64,000 nt of DNA, taken from assembly GCF_003151255.1 (NCBI RefSeq), contig NZ_CP029481.1, forward strand, positions 2,666,001 to 2,730,000, read 5' to 3'. How positions within the stretch are numbered: position 1 is the first letter of the stretch; every line of letters begins with the position of its first letter. The translations under genes and the position numbers were made by a program. Of the stretch, positions 1-8,723 are shown in pieces. The DNA comes from Microvirga sp. 17 mud 1-3 (GTDB lineage Bacteria > Pseudomonadota > Alphaproteobacteria > Rhizobiales > Beijerinckiaceae). The notes beneath the pieces are model-generated. The model did no database searches. It saw only the letters and a list, made by a program, of their open reading frames with translations, and was not told the origin of the DNA.

Positions 1-2
1 TC

Positions 3-1844
3 GAAACCAAGCTGACGCAGCCCGCATCCCTGGCGCTGGCCGAATGGTTCGCCATCCGCAGCGGCGCCCCCATGGGGTTCGACCGGATCACGGGCTTCCG
101 CAAGGCCTACCCCGACTGGCCGCAGACGGCCCAGTTCCGGCGCCGGGCCGAGGAGGCCCTGGTGGCAGAGCGCAGGCCCTCCGCCCAGGTCCGCGCCTTC
201 TTTGCGGAGCAGAAGCCCGTTACGGCCGGCGGGAGGATTGCGCTCGCATTCGCATACAAGACGGACGGCCAGGACCAGGAGGCCAATGCGCTGATCCGCC
301 AGGTATGGCGGGAGGATTCCTTCGGGCCCGAATGGGAAAGCCGGATCCTCGACCGCTTCCCGGGCGTGCTGGCGCAGGCCGATCACCGTTTCCGCATGGA
401 GCGGCTCCTGTTCAAGGAGAGCTGGGGGGCGGCCCAGCGGGCCGCCGGCTATGCGGGCAAGAACTACGAAACCCTCGTCAAGGCCAGGACGGATCTCTAC
501 CGGGGCAAGAAGAAGGCCGAGAAGGCTTTTGCATCCGTGCCGGCCGACCTGCGCAAGGACCCGTCCTATCTCTTCTCCCGCGCCCTTTACCTGCGCCGTG
601 CCAACAAACTGGCCGAGGCGGCCGCCGTCATGGCGCAGGCCCCGCGCGACCCGGAACTCCTGGTCGACGGGGACGAGTGGTGGGCTGAGCGCCGCCTCGT
701 CGCCCGCGCCCTCCTCGACAAGGGCGACGCCCGAACAGCTTATCAGGTCGCAAGTCAGGCCGCGCCGGAATCGCCTGCCCAGCAGATCGAGGCAGCCTTC
801 CATGCGGGCTGGATCTCCTTGCGCTTCCTGAAGGATCCGGCCGCGGCCGGGCAGCATTTCGCGGAGGCCGAAAAGGTCGCGACCACGCCAATCTCCCTCT
901 CGCGGGTCATCTATTGGCGGGCCCGGGCAGCGGAGGCCGCAGGCTCCTTCCGGGAGGCACAGCTCCTCTACGAGCGAGCCGCCGACCGGCCGACGACCTA
1001 TTACGGGCAGCTCGCCCGAACGAAACTCGGCCAGCCCATTGCCCTGCGGAGAGTGGAGCCGCTCTCGGCGGATGAGCGCAGGGCTTTCGAGTCCCTCGTT
1101 CCCGTTCAGTCGCTGGCGGCGCTTCATGAGATCAACGAGCCGGAGCTGGTGCTCGGCCTTTATACGGAACTGGCCCAGTCCTTTGGCGATCCGGGGCAGC
1201 TCGATGCGCTCGCGGGCCTTGCGGCGGAGCGGAAAAACGCCCGCGCGGCGCTGATCGTCGGCAAACTGGCCTCGCAACGGGGCTTCCCGCTCGATATGCA
1301 TGCCTATCCGTTGGCGGCCGTCCCGGACTTCGAGCCGGTGGGCGAGGAGGTGGAGCCAGCGATGGTCTATGCCATTGCCCGCCAGGAAAGCGCCTTCAAC
1401 CCCCGCGCGATCTCGAGCGCCGGAGCCCGTGGGCTCATGCAGCTGATGCCCGCGACCGCGAAGGAGACAGCCCGCCGGGTCGGCCTCGGCTTCGATCTCG
1501 ACAAGCTCCTGGCGGACGCGGCCTACAACGCCAAGCTCGGTTCGGCGCATCTGGGCGAACTCATGGGGGATTGGAAGGGTTCGCACATCCTGGCCTTCGC
1601 GTCCTACAATGCGGGCGGCGGTAACGTGCGGAAATGGATCAAGGCCTATGGCGATCCCCGCGAGCCGGAGGTCGATGCTATCGACTGGGTGGAGCGGATC
1701 CCCTTCTCCGAGACCCGGAACTACGTTCAGCGGGTGCTGGAGAACCTCAATGTCTATCGCCAGCGCCTCAAGCAGCCCGCCCCCCCCGAACCATCCCAGG
1801 CAGGCAAGGATCTGACGGCAGACGCGACCAAGCCGGTGAATTGA
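3..1844 (+). CDS. Soluble lytic murein transglycosylase (5' end outside window)
   Basis: The reading frame is open from base 3, so the true start lies upstream; 613 residues are visible. The C-terminal third is an SLT (GH23 lysozyme-like) domain: the catalytic glutamate is in ARQESAFNPRA (Glu codon at 1386-1388), followed by GLMQLMP, AYNAKLG and the substrate-groove motif ASYNAGGGNV. The long alpha-helical N-terminal part with TPR-like spacing resembles the superhelical U domain of Slt70, and the size agrees with that family. The enzyme cleaves peptidoglycan glycan strands in the periplasm, leaving 1,6-anhydro-muramyl ends. The signal peptide cannot be seen. An alpha/beta hydrolase follows 44 bp later on the same strand and may be cotranscribed. 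Confidence 0.93.
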   Translation, partial: ETKLTQPASLALAEWFAIRSGAPMGFDRITGFRKAYPDWPQTAQFRRRAEEALVAERRPSAQVRAFFAEQKPVTAGGRIALAFAYKTDGQDQEANALIRQVWREDSFGPEWESRILDRFPGVLAQADHRFRMERLLFKESWGAAQRAAGYAGKNYETLVKARTDLYRGKKKAEKAFASVPADLRKDPSYLFSRALYLRRANKLAEAAAVMAQAPRDPELLVDGDEWWAERRLVARALLDKGDARTAYQVASQAAPESPAQQIEAAFHAGWISLRFLKDPAAAGQHFAEAEKVATTPISLSRVIYWRARAAEAAGSFREAQLLYERAADRPTTYYGQLARTKLGQPIALRRVEPLSADERRAFESLVPVQSLAALHEINEPELVLGLYTELAQSFGDPGQLDALAGLAAERKNARAALIVGKLASQRGFPLDMHAYPLAAVPDFEPVGEEVEPAMVYAIARQESAFNPRAISSAGARGLMQLMPATAKETARRVGLGFDLDKLLADAAYNAKLGSAHLGELMGDWKGSHILAFASYNAGGGNVRKWIKAYGDPREPEVDAIDWVERIPFSETRNYVQRVLENLNVYRQRLKQPAPPEPSQAGKDLTADATKPVN

Positions 1845-1888
1845 GGCAGGATGCGGCCCTGGCGCAGAGGGATTCGGAGCAGCAGCGG

Positions 1889-2782
1889 ATGAACGACCCC
1901 TATCGGGATCTTGTCGTGTCGGCCTCGGACGGCCTGCGCCTCTATGCGCGTGATTACGGCCCGGAGCTTTCCAGCGCCCTGCCGGTGGTCTGCCTTCCCG
2001 GCCTCGCCCGGACGTCGGAGGATTTCCATGACCTCGCCGAGAGCCTGAGCCACGATGCCGCCCGGCCGCGCCGGGTGCTCTGCGTCGATTACCGGGGACG
2101 GGGCCGCTCGGAATGGGACAAGGACTGGCGCAACTACGACGTCCGGATCGAGGCAAACGACGTCCTCCAGGTCCTGACGGCGGCGGGCGTTCACAAAGCG
2201 GCTTTCGTTGGAACCTCCCGTGGCGGCCTCATAACCATGGCGCTGGGCGCGCTGCATCCGACGGTTCTTGCAGGAATCGTGCTCAACGATGTCGGTCCCG
2301 CCATCGAGGGCAAGGGCCTGATGCGGATCAAGGGCTATGTGGGCAAGCTGCCTACTCCGCAAACCCTGCAGGAAGGTGCAGACCTCCTCCGGCAGCTCTC
2401 GGGCTCCCAGTTCCCGGCCTTCGGGCCGGAACAATGGCTCAAGCAGGCCGCTGGAACCTGGCGGGTAGAGAGCGGACGTCTAGTCCTGCGCTACGATCCG
2501 CTCCTGATGAAGTCCCTTGAGGCCCTGGACCTCGAAATGCCCCTGCCGGATCTGTGGCCCCTCTTCGAGGGTCTCAAGCCGTTTCCGGTCCTGGCCATCC
2601 GCGGAGCCAACTCGGACCTCCTGAGTGCCGCAACCCTGAAGGCCATGCAGGAAACCCATCCCCGTCTTAAGGCGATCACCATTCCGGGCCAGGGCCATGC
2701 CCCGCTCCTCGAAGGCGATCTCATCGATGCGATCAAAGGCCTGATCGGCGAGGCGGAGCGGGATCAGGCCATCGCAGCCTGA
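1889..2782 (+). CDS. Alpha/beta-fold hydrolase
   Basis: A 297-residue alpha/beta hydrolase. The oxyanion-loop region reads CLPGLARTSEDF, the nucleophile elbow is GTSRGG (Ser about residue 110), an acidic residue follows in RGANSDLL and the likely catalytic His is in GQGHAPLLEGD near the C-terminus. I chose the ATG at 1889 (MNDPYRDL) because the frame upstream runs into the lytic transglycosylase gene and lacks family sequence. No signal peptide is present, so it should be cytoplasmic. The substrate is unknown; the overall layout resembles small-ester or lactone hydrolases. Confidence 0.88.
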   Translation: MNDPYRDLVVSASDGLRLYARDYGPELSSALPVVCLPGLARTSEDFHDLAESLSHDAARPRRVLCVDYRGRGRSEWDKDWRNYDVRIEANDVLQVLTAAGVHKAAFVGTSRGGLITMALGALHPTVLAGIVLNDVGPAIEGKGLMRIKGYVGKLPTPQTLQEGADLLRQLSGSQFPAFGPEQWLKQAAGTWRVESGRLVLRYDPLLMKSLEALDLEMPLPDLWPLFEGLKPFPVLAIRGANSDLLSAATLKAMQETHPRLKAITIPGQGHAPLLEGDLIDAIKGLIGEAERDQAIAA

Positions 2783-2955
2783 GTCTCCTTCCAGCGCCCG
2801 AACGCCGTCCATATCACGAGGTCACGGCCATTCCGCCGGCTCTGTGCGCCTGGCTTCCTTCCCGGCTGCTCTCCGACGAACGCTGATCCGTCCCAACCTC
2901 CGTCGCGAGGGAGCCCGGTTCAGCCGGAGTTCCATGCTGGACGGAAAGCAAAGAA

Positions 2956-2981
2956 AAACCCCGGTGTTTCCACCGGGGTTT
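2956..2981 (-). terminator. Rho-independent terminator of the porin gene
   Basis: A strong GC stem (AAACCCCGGTG pairing with CACCGGGGTTT, four-base loop) lies 24 bp beyond the porin stop codon. Read on the minus strand it is followed by a short T run. It fits a highly expressed monocistronic gene. Confidence 0.8.
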
Positions 2982-3004
2982 CCCTAACCAATCGGTTGAA
3001 CCGA

Positions 3005-4306
3005 TTAGAAGTCGCGCTGGACGCGGAAGCGGCCTTCCCAGCCGTTGGAGTTGCGGTAGCCAATGCCCGTGACCGGGTTGATGCCACGCAGATCCGTGTT
3101 GGCGTAGATGACTTCCACACCGAGGTCGAGGCCCGACACCGGCTGCCAGAAGATGTTGGCGCCGAGGCGGTACTCACGGAAGTCAGCCGGGGTGTTGAAG
3201 GCCTGGCGGCTATCCGAGCTCAGGTACGAACCGAAGAAGTTCGAACGGATCTGGGGGGTCCAGTAGTGACGCAGACCACCGGCGATCGACCAGGCGCGGC
3301 TCTTCTTCAGGTCGCCCGTGACCGGATCGATGCTGGCATCGACGAGGGTCGGGGTGCCGTTCTCGAAAGCAGCGAACGGGGTGATGACCGTGCCGGCGTT
3401 GCCGCCGTCGAGGTAGGCCGGAGCGCCGTCAGCGAAGGTCGCAGCGAACCACAGAGCGTCGCCGGGGGCGAGCTGCGGGAGGTTCACGCCGACCGAGGCC
3501 GAAACCGCGAAGCCGTACTCGGTGTCCGGGTAATCGGCGACGACGCCGAACGGCGTAGCAACCGACATCAGGTTGTTGCTGCGGATCTGGTGGACAGCAC
3601 CGGAGAGCTGAGCCGTACCCCAGGTGCCGGTGTACTTGATGTTACCGACGAGGTCCGGAGCGCGCTGACCAGCGTAGTTCGCATTCGCCCAGGTGTTGCC
3701 GAACACGAGGCCTTCACGACGCTCGAGACCGTCTTCCAGCGAGATCGTCGCCGAGAAGCCGTTGCCGAACGAGAAGGTGTAGGCGAGCAGGTCGACGTCG
3801 GGAGCGTCGTCGAAGCGCAGCGTGCCCATGTGACCGGTGGGCAGGTCGCCGTTCGAGAAGAACGACACGACGCGACCGGCGGTCAGGCCACCGAACTGCA
3901 CGAAGGCTTCAGCAACGTTCGGGGACTGGCTGATGCGGCCCGTGTTGGCCACGCCGAACGGCGTGCCGGACGAACGGGTGATCTCGAAGCGCACGAACGT
4001 ACGGAGCAGGCCGTAAGCGGTCGCGGTACGAGCGTCGAGCTGGATGCGGCCACGAGCGCGGAAGCCGATGGCGTCATCAGCACGGACGAGCGGCTCGCCG
4101 TACACGTAGTCCGCACGGACGCGGCCACCGACGCGCAGGCAGGTTTCCGTGCCCGGGATGTAGAAGAAGCCTGCACCGTAGGTGGAGCAGACGCGAACGT
4201 ATTCAACAGGAGCAGCCTTCTTCACGGGAAGATCGGCAGCTTGAGCGCCCGCAACGGCGGCGAGACCCGCGACCGATCCGAGCAGAAGGCTCTTAACGAG
4301 CTTCAT
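3005..4306 (-). CDS. Porin, Porin_2 family (Omp2b-like outer-membrane channel)
   Basis: A 433-residue protein with a clear Sec signal peptide (MKLVKSLLLG, cleavage after AGAQA) and the mature start ADLPVKKAAPVEYVRVC that is typical of Rhizobiales Porin_2 proteins. Two cysteines occur in the first extracellular-loop region (RVCSTYG and GTETCLRVGG). The rest is alternating amphipathic beta-strand sequence ending in QRDF, the C-terminal phenylalanine signature recognised by the BAM complex. It should form a general diffusion trimer in the outer membrane. The ribosome site GGAGGT stands 7 bp before the ATG at 4306. It is monocistronic, with its own terminator and a long upstream region. Confidence 0.95.
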   Translation of the reverse strand: MKLVKSLLLGSVAGLAAVAGAQAADLPVKKAAPVEYVRVCSTYGAGFFYIPGTETCLRVGGRVRADYVYGEPLVRADDAIGFRARGRIQLDARTATAYGLLRTFVRFEITRSSGTPFGVANTGRISQSPNVAEAFVQFGGLTAGRVVSFFSNGDLPTGHMGTLRFDDAPDVDLLAYTFSFGNGFSATISLEDGLERREGLVFGNTWANANYAGQRAPDLVGNIKYTGTWGTAQLSGAVHQIRSNNLMSVATPFGVVADYPDTEYGFAVSASVGVNLPQLAPGDALWFAATFADGAPAYLDGGNAGTVITPFAAFENGTPTLVDASIDPVTGDLKKSRAWSIAGGLRHYWTPQIRSNFFGSYLSSDSRQAFNTPADFREYRLGANIFWQPVSGLDLGVEVIYANTDLRGINPVTGIGYRNSNGWEGRFRVQRDF

Positions 4307-4587
4307 TGGTTGACCTCCAAAGTTTCGAGACCCTGGGGGGCCGGGTTTTGTGCCTCGACAGCTTCTACGAAGCGTAAAACACGTCCCTTATCCCCTAGAG
4401 ACCTGACGACCCCACCATCGTGGTTGGAACCGACAAATCACGACTGGGGTGCCCCCGTCGCTGTCGACACATTAGCCAGACCGGCCCGGCAGGCAACAGA
4501 ATGAAGGCGCAAAAGGGGCCGCGAGAGGGGGTTTCCCCGGAGATGTTGCACAAAGGCAACGATCATGGCAGGCAATATTTACGCTTC

Positions 4588-4613
4588 GTTAGGACTTTGG
4601 CCATTTTCCTAAC
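4588..4613. promoter_or_regulatory. 26-bp dyad upstream of the porin gene (possible operator)
   Basis: GTTAGGA (4588-4594) and TCCTAAC (4607-4613) are perfect inverted arms, and the palindrome TGGCCA sits exactly at the centre of the dyad. This symmetry suits a dimeric regulator. No assignment to a known regulator is possible. Confidence 0.4.
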
Positions 4614-4754
4614 AAACCCTTAAAATACAAGGGTTTCCTTGGCGGGTATTCTGGCATCCGGGGCCGCCGGCTTCGCGCCTGAGGCAAGTTCCGTAAGGTC
4701 CTGGTCCGTGGAAAAGTCCGGCCGAATTGTGGAAGCCTTGCGGGAGAATCGCAG

Positions 4755-4777
4755 AAGGCCGGGACTGGCCCGGCCTT
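4755..4777 (-). terminator. Possible hppD terminator hairpin
   Basis: AAGGCCGGG and CCCGGCCTT form a 9-bp stem with a five-base loop about 35 bp beyond the hppD stop codon. There is no T run on the minus strand, so it is either a weak terminator or an mRNA-stabilising stem. Confidence 0.4.
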
Positions 4778-4810
4778 CCTCGAATCGTCTTTTCGGTCCT
4801 TTCGGAAAGA

Positions 4811-5926
4811 TCAGGCGACCTTCGGCTTGAGGACGCCGCGGCGAATCTGGTCCTCCTCGATCGACTCGAAGAGCGCCTTGAAATTGCCCTCCCCGAATCC
4901 GTCGTCGCCCTTGCGCTGGATGAATTCGAAGAAGATCGGCCCGATCGCGGTCTTGCCGAAGCGCTGGAGCAGAACCTTGGTGAAGCCGCCCTCGACGACC
5001 CCCTCCCCGTCGATGAGGATGCCGTTCCGCTTCAGGCGCTCGACCGGCTCCTCATGTTTGGGCAGTCTCTTGTCGATGCGGGAATAATAGATCTCGTTCG
5101 GAGCAGGCATGAATTCGAGGCCGGCCCCGATCAGCTGCTCGATGGAATCGTAGAGATCGTGGGAGCCGAGGGCCACATGCTGGATTCCCTCGCCCTTGTA
5201 CTCCTGGAGATATTCCTCGATCTGTCCGCTCTCGCCCGCATCCTCGTTAATGGGGATACGGATCTTGCCGTCCGGGCTGGTCATGGCGCGGGAGTGGAGA
5301 CCGGTCAGCTTGCCCTCGATGTCGAAGTACCGGATCTGCCGGAAGTTGAAGAGCTTCTCGTAGAAGGCGGCCCATTCGTTGAGGCGGCCGCGATAGACGT
5401 TATGGGTCAGGTGGTCGATGTAATAGAGCCCCACGCCTTTCGGCTTAGGATCCTTCTCGCCGATCCACTCAAAATCCACGTCGTAGATCGAGCCTTTGGC
5501 GCCGTAGCGGTCGACCAGATAGATCTGCAGGCCGCCGATGCCCTCGATGGCCGGGATTTGGAGCTCGTTCGGCCCGGCATGGGTCTCGACCGGCTTTGCA
5601 CCGAGAGAGAGGGCCCGCTCATAGGCGTATTTCGCATCGACCACACGGAAGGCCATGGCCGGGGCGCTGGGCCCGTGCTGGCTGGCGAAACGCTCCGCGA
5701 AGGAGCCGGGCTCGGAATTGACGATGAAGTTGATGTCGCCCTGGCGATAGAGCATCACCTTCTTCGAACGGTGCCGGGCAACCAGCGAGAACCCCATCGT
5801 CTTGAAGAGGCGGTCGAGCTCCTCCGGATTCGGATGGCAATACTCGACGAACTCGAAGCCGTCGGTGCCCATCGGGTTCTCGTCCGTGATAGCCGGGGGC
5901 GGCGCATCGTGCGGGAACGGTCCCAT
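4811..5926 (-). CDS. hppD: 4-hydroxyphenylpyruvate dioxygenase
   Basis: A 371-residue two-domain VOC-fold dioxygenase that converts 4-hydroxyphenylpyruvate to homogentisate with O2 and Fe(II). The metal ligands of the 2-His-1-Glu triad are visible: His in DHLTHNV, His in IQHVALGS and Glu in FFEFIQRKG. The C-terminal helix motif [15 protein letters not shown] is the family signature. I chose the ATG at 5926 because AGGAGG stands 6 bp upstream and the family N-terminus ([10 protein letters not shown]) begins there; the frame stays open further upstream without homology. It lies 79 bp downstream of maiA and is probably cotranscribed with marR and maiA. Confidence 0.97.
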   Translation of the reverse strand: MGPFPHDAPPPAITDENPMGTDGFEFVEYCHPNPEELDRLFKTMGFSLVARHRSKKVMLYRQGDINFIVNSEPGSFAERFASQHGPSAPAMAFRVVDAKYAYERALSLGAKPVETHAGPNELQIPAIEGIGGLQIYLVDRYGAKGSIYDVDFEWIGEKDPKPKGVGLYYIDHLTHNVYRGRLNEWAAFYEKLFNFRQIRYFDIEGKLTGLHSRAMTSPDGKIRIPINEDAGESGQIEEYLQEYKGEGIQHVALGSHDLYDSIEQLIGAGLEFMPAPNEIYYSRIDKRLPKHEEPVERLKRNGILIDGEGVVEGGFTKVLLQRFGKTAIGPIFFEFIQRKGDDGFGEGNFKALFESIEEDQIRRGVLKPKVA

Positions 5927-6005
5927 CTCTTCCTCCTGTTGATCCTCCGGCCCGATAGAGGCCGGCCGTTGCGATGGCGCTCCGCCGACGGCGGGGCGCC
6001 TGGTC

Positions 6006-6632
6006 TCAGGCTGCGTCCGGCTGGCTGGCCGGCGCGGCCTTGCGGAAAGCTTCGAGGCCCGCGCAGGCCGCATCGACGGCCGCGATCTTCGGGTAAGCGT
6101 CGAGGGGAATGTCGAAGCGCCGGGCATTGAAGACCTGGGGCACGAGATAGAGATCCGCCAGGGTGACCCGGTTGCCGAACGCATAGGGGCCCGGCTCGAT
6201 CAGCTGTTCGATGGCGTCGAACCCTTCCCGCACCCAGTGGCCGTACCATTCGTTCACGGCTTCCAGGTTCTGGCCGAAGCGGTTCTTGAGGTAGGCCAGA
6301 GTGCCGGAATTATTCAGGGGATGAATGTCGCAAGCGACGATGCTCGCCACCGCGCGGACCTTGGCGCGCTGCACGGCCCCCAGCGGAAGGAGCGGCGGCT
6401 CGGGATAAACCTCGTCGAGATATTCCAGGAGGGCGGGCGACTGGGTCAGCACTGTCGTGCCAAGGTCGAGGGACGGCACCCGGCCTTGCGGATTCACTCC
6501 TTGGTAGCTCTGCGCCTTCTGCTCCCCCTTAAGGAGGTTCACCGGGACCGACTCGTAGGAGACGCCCTTCAAGTTCAGAGCGATGCGGACCCGGTAGGCC
6601 GCCGAGGAGCGGAAATAGGTATAGAGCTTCAC
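6006..6632 (-). CDS. maiA: Maleylacetoacetate isomerase (zeta-class GST)
   Basis: A 208-residue zeta-class glutathione transferase fold. The glutathione-binding catalytic motif appears as [13 protein letters not shown] near residues 7-19, followed by NPQGRVPSL and [12 protein letters not shown]. It isomerises 4-maleylacetoacetate to fumarylacetoacetate, between HmgA and the fumarylacetoacetase. The start codon is GTG at 6632 and overlaps the marR stop (GTGA), which implies translational coupling. The family consensus has Cys in the SSCS-type motif; here the corresponding positions are SSAA, so the Cys is replaced. Confidence 0.95.
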   Translation of the reverse strand: MKLYTYFRSSAAYRVRIALNLKGVSYESVPVNLLKGEQKAQSYQGVNPQGRVPSLDLGTTVLTQSPALLEYLDEVYPEPPLLPLGAVQRAKVRAVASIVACDIHPLNNSGTLAYLKNRFGQNLEAVNEWYGHWVREGFDAIEQLIEPGPYAFGNRVTLADLYLVPQVFNARRFDIPLDAYPKIAAVDAACAGLEAFRKAAPASQPDAA

Positions 6633-7129
6633 GGCTGGATATCCTCTTCGGGCACCATCGCGCGGGCCCTGGTGGTGAGCCGGTCGACCAGGGCGCCGAG
6701 GAGCGCCTGTTCCTGCGGCGTGAGAACGGACATGACGCGGCTCTCGAAGCCAAGGGCTTCGGGCACGATGGAATCATAGATGCGCCGCCCCTCCTCGGTC
6801 AGGGCCAGCCACTCCTCGCGCCGGTCGCCCTCGTTCGGGCGACGGCGGATCAGCCCGCGCTGCTCCAAGGCCGAGACGGCGCGGGAGACGGTCGATTTGT
6901 GCATGACCCCGTGGGCCGCGATGTCCCGCGCGGTGCGCTCATCGTACTGGCCAAGGGTCGCGACCACGCGCCAGGCGGGAATCGAGAGACCGAAGCGCTC
7001 CGCATAGATCTGGGCGAGCGCGTTCGAGGTCAGGCTCGCCAGGACGTTGAGCCGATAGGGCAGGAATTCCTCGAGAACCAGCGTGGCCTCGGCATTTTTC
7101 TGGCGGGCGTTGGATCCGGATGCCGTCAT
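6629..7129 (-). CDS. MarR-family regulator of the homogentisate cluster
   Basis: A 166-residue winged-helix MarR protein. The recognition region is in HKSTVSRAVSALEQRG (about residues 85-100), followed by the wing with DRREEWLALTEEGR. I prefer the ATG at 7129 (MTASGSN); an alternative ATG at 7153 lies inside a palindrome. It is the first gene of a marR-maiA-hppD unit and divergent from hmgA. It probably represses both directions through the two palindromes at 7141-7183, with an aromatic acid of the pathway as inducer; that is inference from position. Confidence 0.93.
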   Translation of the reverse strand: MTASGSNARQKNAEATLVLEEFLPYRLNVLASLTSNALAQIYAERFGLSIPAWRVVATLGQYDERTARDIAAHGVMHKSTVSRAVSALEQRGLIRRRPNEGDRREEWLALTEEGRRIYDSIVPEALGFESRVMSVLTPQEQALLGALVDRLTTRARAMVPEEDIQP

Positions 7130-7140
7130 TGACTCAAACC

Positions 7141-7183
7141 GTTGCTCATGCAACTAATACGCCATAATCGTTGCATTGGCAAC
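7141..7183. promoter_or_regulatory. Two GTTGC-N4-GCAAC palindromes in the marR/hmgA divergent promoter
   Basis: GTTGCTCATGCAAC (7141-7154) and GTTGCATTGGCAAC (7170-7183) are 14-bp inverted repeats with identical arms, 29 bp centre to centre. They are the only such pair I noticed and lie between marR and hmgA. They are the obvious candidate operators for the MarR protein. Confidence 0.7.
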
Positions 7184-7244
7184 CGCCTCGGATTTTCCAG
7201 GGCAGCGGGATCGCGCCTTGCTGCCGGTTGTGGAGGAGATGACG

Positions 7245-8612
7245 ATGAATGTTCAGAACGTCTCCGGCTTTCGAGCCCCCGACCAGCGCAGGAGCGCTCT
7301 CCTGCCGGGCTACATGTCAGGCTTCGGCAACTCGTTCGAGACGGAGGCTCTAGAAGGTGCCCTCCCGGTCGGGCGCAATTCACCCCAGAAGCTCCCCTAC
7401 GGCCTCTATGCCGAGCAGCTCTCCGGCTCTCCCTTCACGGCCCCGCAGGCCACCAACCAGCGCTCCTGGCTCTACCGGATCCGCCCGACCGTGAAGCATT
7501 CGGGCCGCTACGAGAAGATCGACAAGGGCTTCATGCGCACCGCCCCGGCCGCACGGGAGGAGAGCGAGCTGCCCCTCGGCCAGCTGCGCTGGGATGCGCT
7601 GCCATTCCCCGACCGGGACTCCACCTTCGTGACCGGCCTGTTCACCGTCACGACGGCGGGGGATTCCGATACCCAGGTCGGCATGGCGGCTCATCTGCTC
7701 CTCGCCACACGCTCCATGGAGAACGAGTACTTCTTCAACGCGGACGGCGAATACCTGATCGTCGCGCAGGAGAATGCCCTGCGCTTCTGGACCGAGTTCG
7801 GCATCATCGATATCGGGCCGGGCGAGATCGCTATCATTCCGCGCGGCGTGATCTTCAGGCTCGAACTGCCCTCAGGGCCGGCGCGCGCCTATGTGTGCGA
7901 GAATTACGGCGGCGCCTTCACGCTGCCGGACCGCGGCCCCATCGGCGCGAACTGCCTGGCCAATCCGCGCGATTTCCACACGCCCGTCGCCGCATATGAG
8001 GACAGGGAGGAGTCGTCCTGGCTCTACGTGAAATGGGGCGGCGAGCTCCATCGCACGCGGATCGACCAGTCACCCCTCGACGTGGTCGCGTGGCACGGCA
8101 ACTACGCGCCCTACAAATACGACCTGCGGCACTTCTCGCCCGTGAACGCGGTCCTGTTCGACCATCCCGACCCGTCGATCTTCACCGTGCTGACCGCGCC
8201 CTCAGAGACGCCCGGCACCGCGAATGTGGATTTCGTGATCTTTCCCGAGCGCTGGTCGGTGGCCGAGAACACGTTCCGCCCGCCCTGGTATCACCGCAAC
8301 CTGATGTCGGAGTTCATGGGCTTGGTCTACGGCGTCTACGACGCTAAGCCCGAAGGCTTCGTGCCGGGCGGCATGTCCCTGCACAACCAGATGCTGCCAC
8401 ACGGACCGGACACGACGGCGTTCGAGCATGCGAGCAACGTGGAGCTGAAGCCGGTAAAGCTCGAAGGCACATTGGCCTTCATGTTCGAGACGCGTTTTCC
8501 TCAGCGAGTGACGAAATTCGCGGCCGAATCCGCTTCCATACAAAAGAACTACATCGATTGCTGGAAGGACCTGAAGAAGCACTTCGATCCGAACAGGCGG
8601 GAGCCCAAGTAA
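7245..8612 (+). CDS. hmgA: Homogentisate 1,2-dioxygenase
   Basis: A 455-residue cupin-fold ring-cleavage enzyme that opens homogentisate to 4-maleylacetoacetate. The N-terminal signature [13 protein letters not shown] is present. The iron-ligand region [12 protein letters not shown] (His and Glu) and the later HGPD histidine complete the metal site. I chose the ATG at 7245 because GGAGGAG stands 6 bp upstream; an ATG two codons earlier abuts that site. The length is standard. It is transcribed alone, divergent from marR-maiA-hppD, and followed by a perfect 14-bp-arm palindrome. Confidence 0.97.
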   Translation: MNVQNVSGFRAPDQRRSALLPGYMSGFGNSFETEALEGALPVGRNSPQKLPYGLYAEQLSGSPFTAPQATNQRSWLYRIRPTVKHSGRYEKIDKGFMRTAPAAREESELPLGQLRWDALPFPDRDSTFVTGLFTVTTAGDSDTQVGMAAHLLLATRSMENEYFFNADGEYLIVAQENALRFWTEFGIIDIGPGEIAIIPRGVIFRLELPSGPARAYVCENYGGAFTLPDRGPIGANCLANPRDFHTPVAAYEDREESSWLYVKWGGELHRTRIDQSPLDVVAWHGNYAPYKYDLRHFSPVNAVLFDHPDPSIFTVLTAPSETPGTANVDFVIFPERWSVAENTFRPPWYHRNLMSEFMGLVYGVYDAKPEGFVPGGMSLHNQMLPHGPDTTAFEHASNVELKPVKLEGTLAFMFETRFPQRVTKFAAESASIQKNYIDCWKDLKKHFDPNRREPK

Positions 8613-8653
8613 GGCGGACGCGTGAAAGTGTCCGACATTCCAGAATCTCTGCC

Positions 8654-8693
8654 GTCATTCCGGGACCAGCCTAAAGGTCGGTCCCGGAATGAC
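8654..8693. repeat. 40-bp perfect palindrome GTCATTCCGGGACC...GGTCCCGGAATGAC
   Basis: Two perfect 14-bp arms around a 12-bp loop lie between the convergent hmgA and TRAP receptor genes. The outer sequence GTCATTCCGGG is shared with the ends of the ~140-bp repeats at 19448, 38770 and 44071, so this looks like a short relative of that family. It may also work as a bidirectional terminator. Confidence 0.75.
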
Positions 8694-8723
8694 AATATTA
8701 GGTGCGAAACGGACGGCGATGCC

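Larger units (their letters stand above)
4307..4810. other. 504-bp non-coding region upstream of the porin gene
   Basis: No convincing gene is present; the short open frames here lack recognisable composition or ribosome sites. It should hold the porin promoter and a long leader. I see a pair of inverted 12-mers, ACGAAGCGTAAA at 4367-4378 and TTTACGCTTCGT at 4578-4589, and a 26-bp dyad at 4588-4613. A GC-rich hairpin near the hppD stop lies at 4755-4777. Confidence 0.6.

Noticed and set aside
2996..4504. A 502-codon plus-strand frame over the porin
   Set aside because: The porin on the other strand has a signal peptide, a C-terminal Phe signature and a terminator; the plus-strand product resembles no protein.
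4727..6130. A 467-codon plus-strand frame over hppD
   Set aside because: It is a shadow of hppD and maiA with no start context or family.
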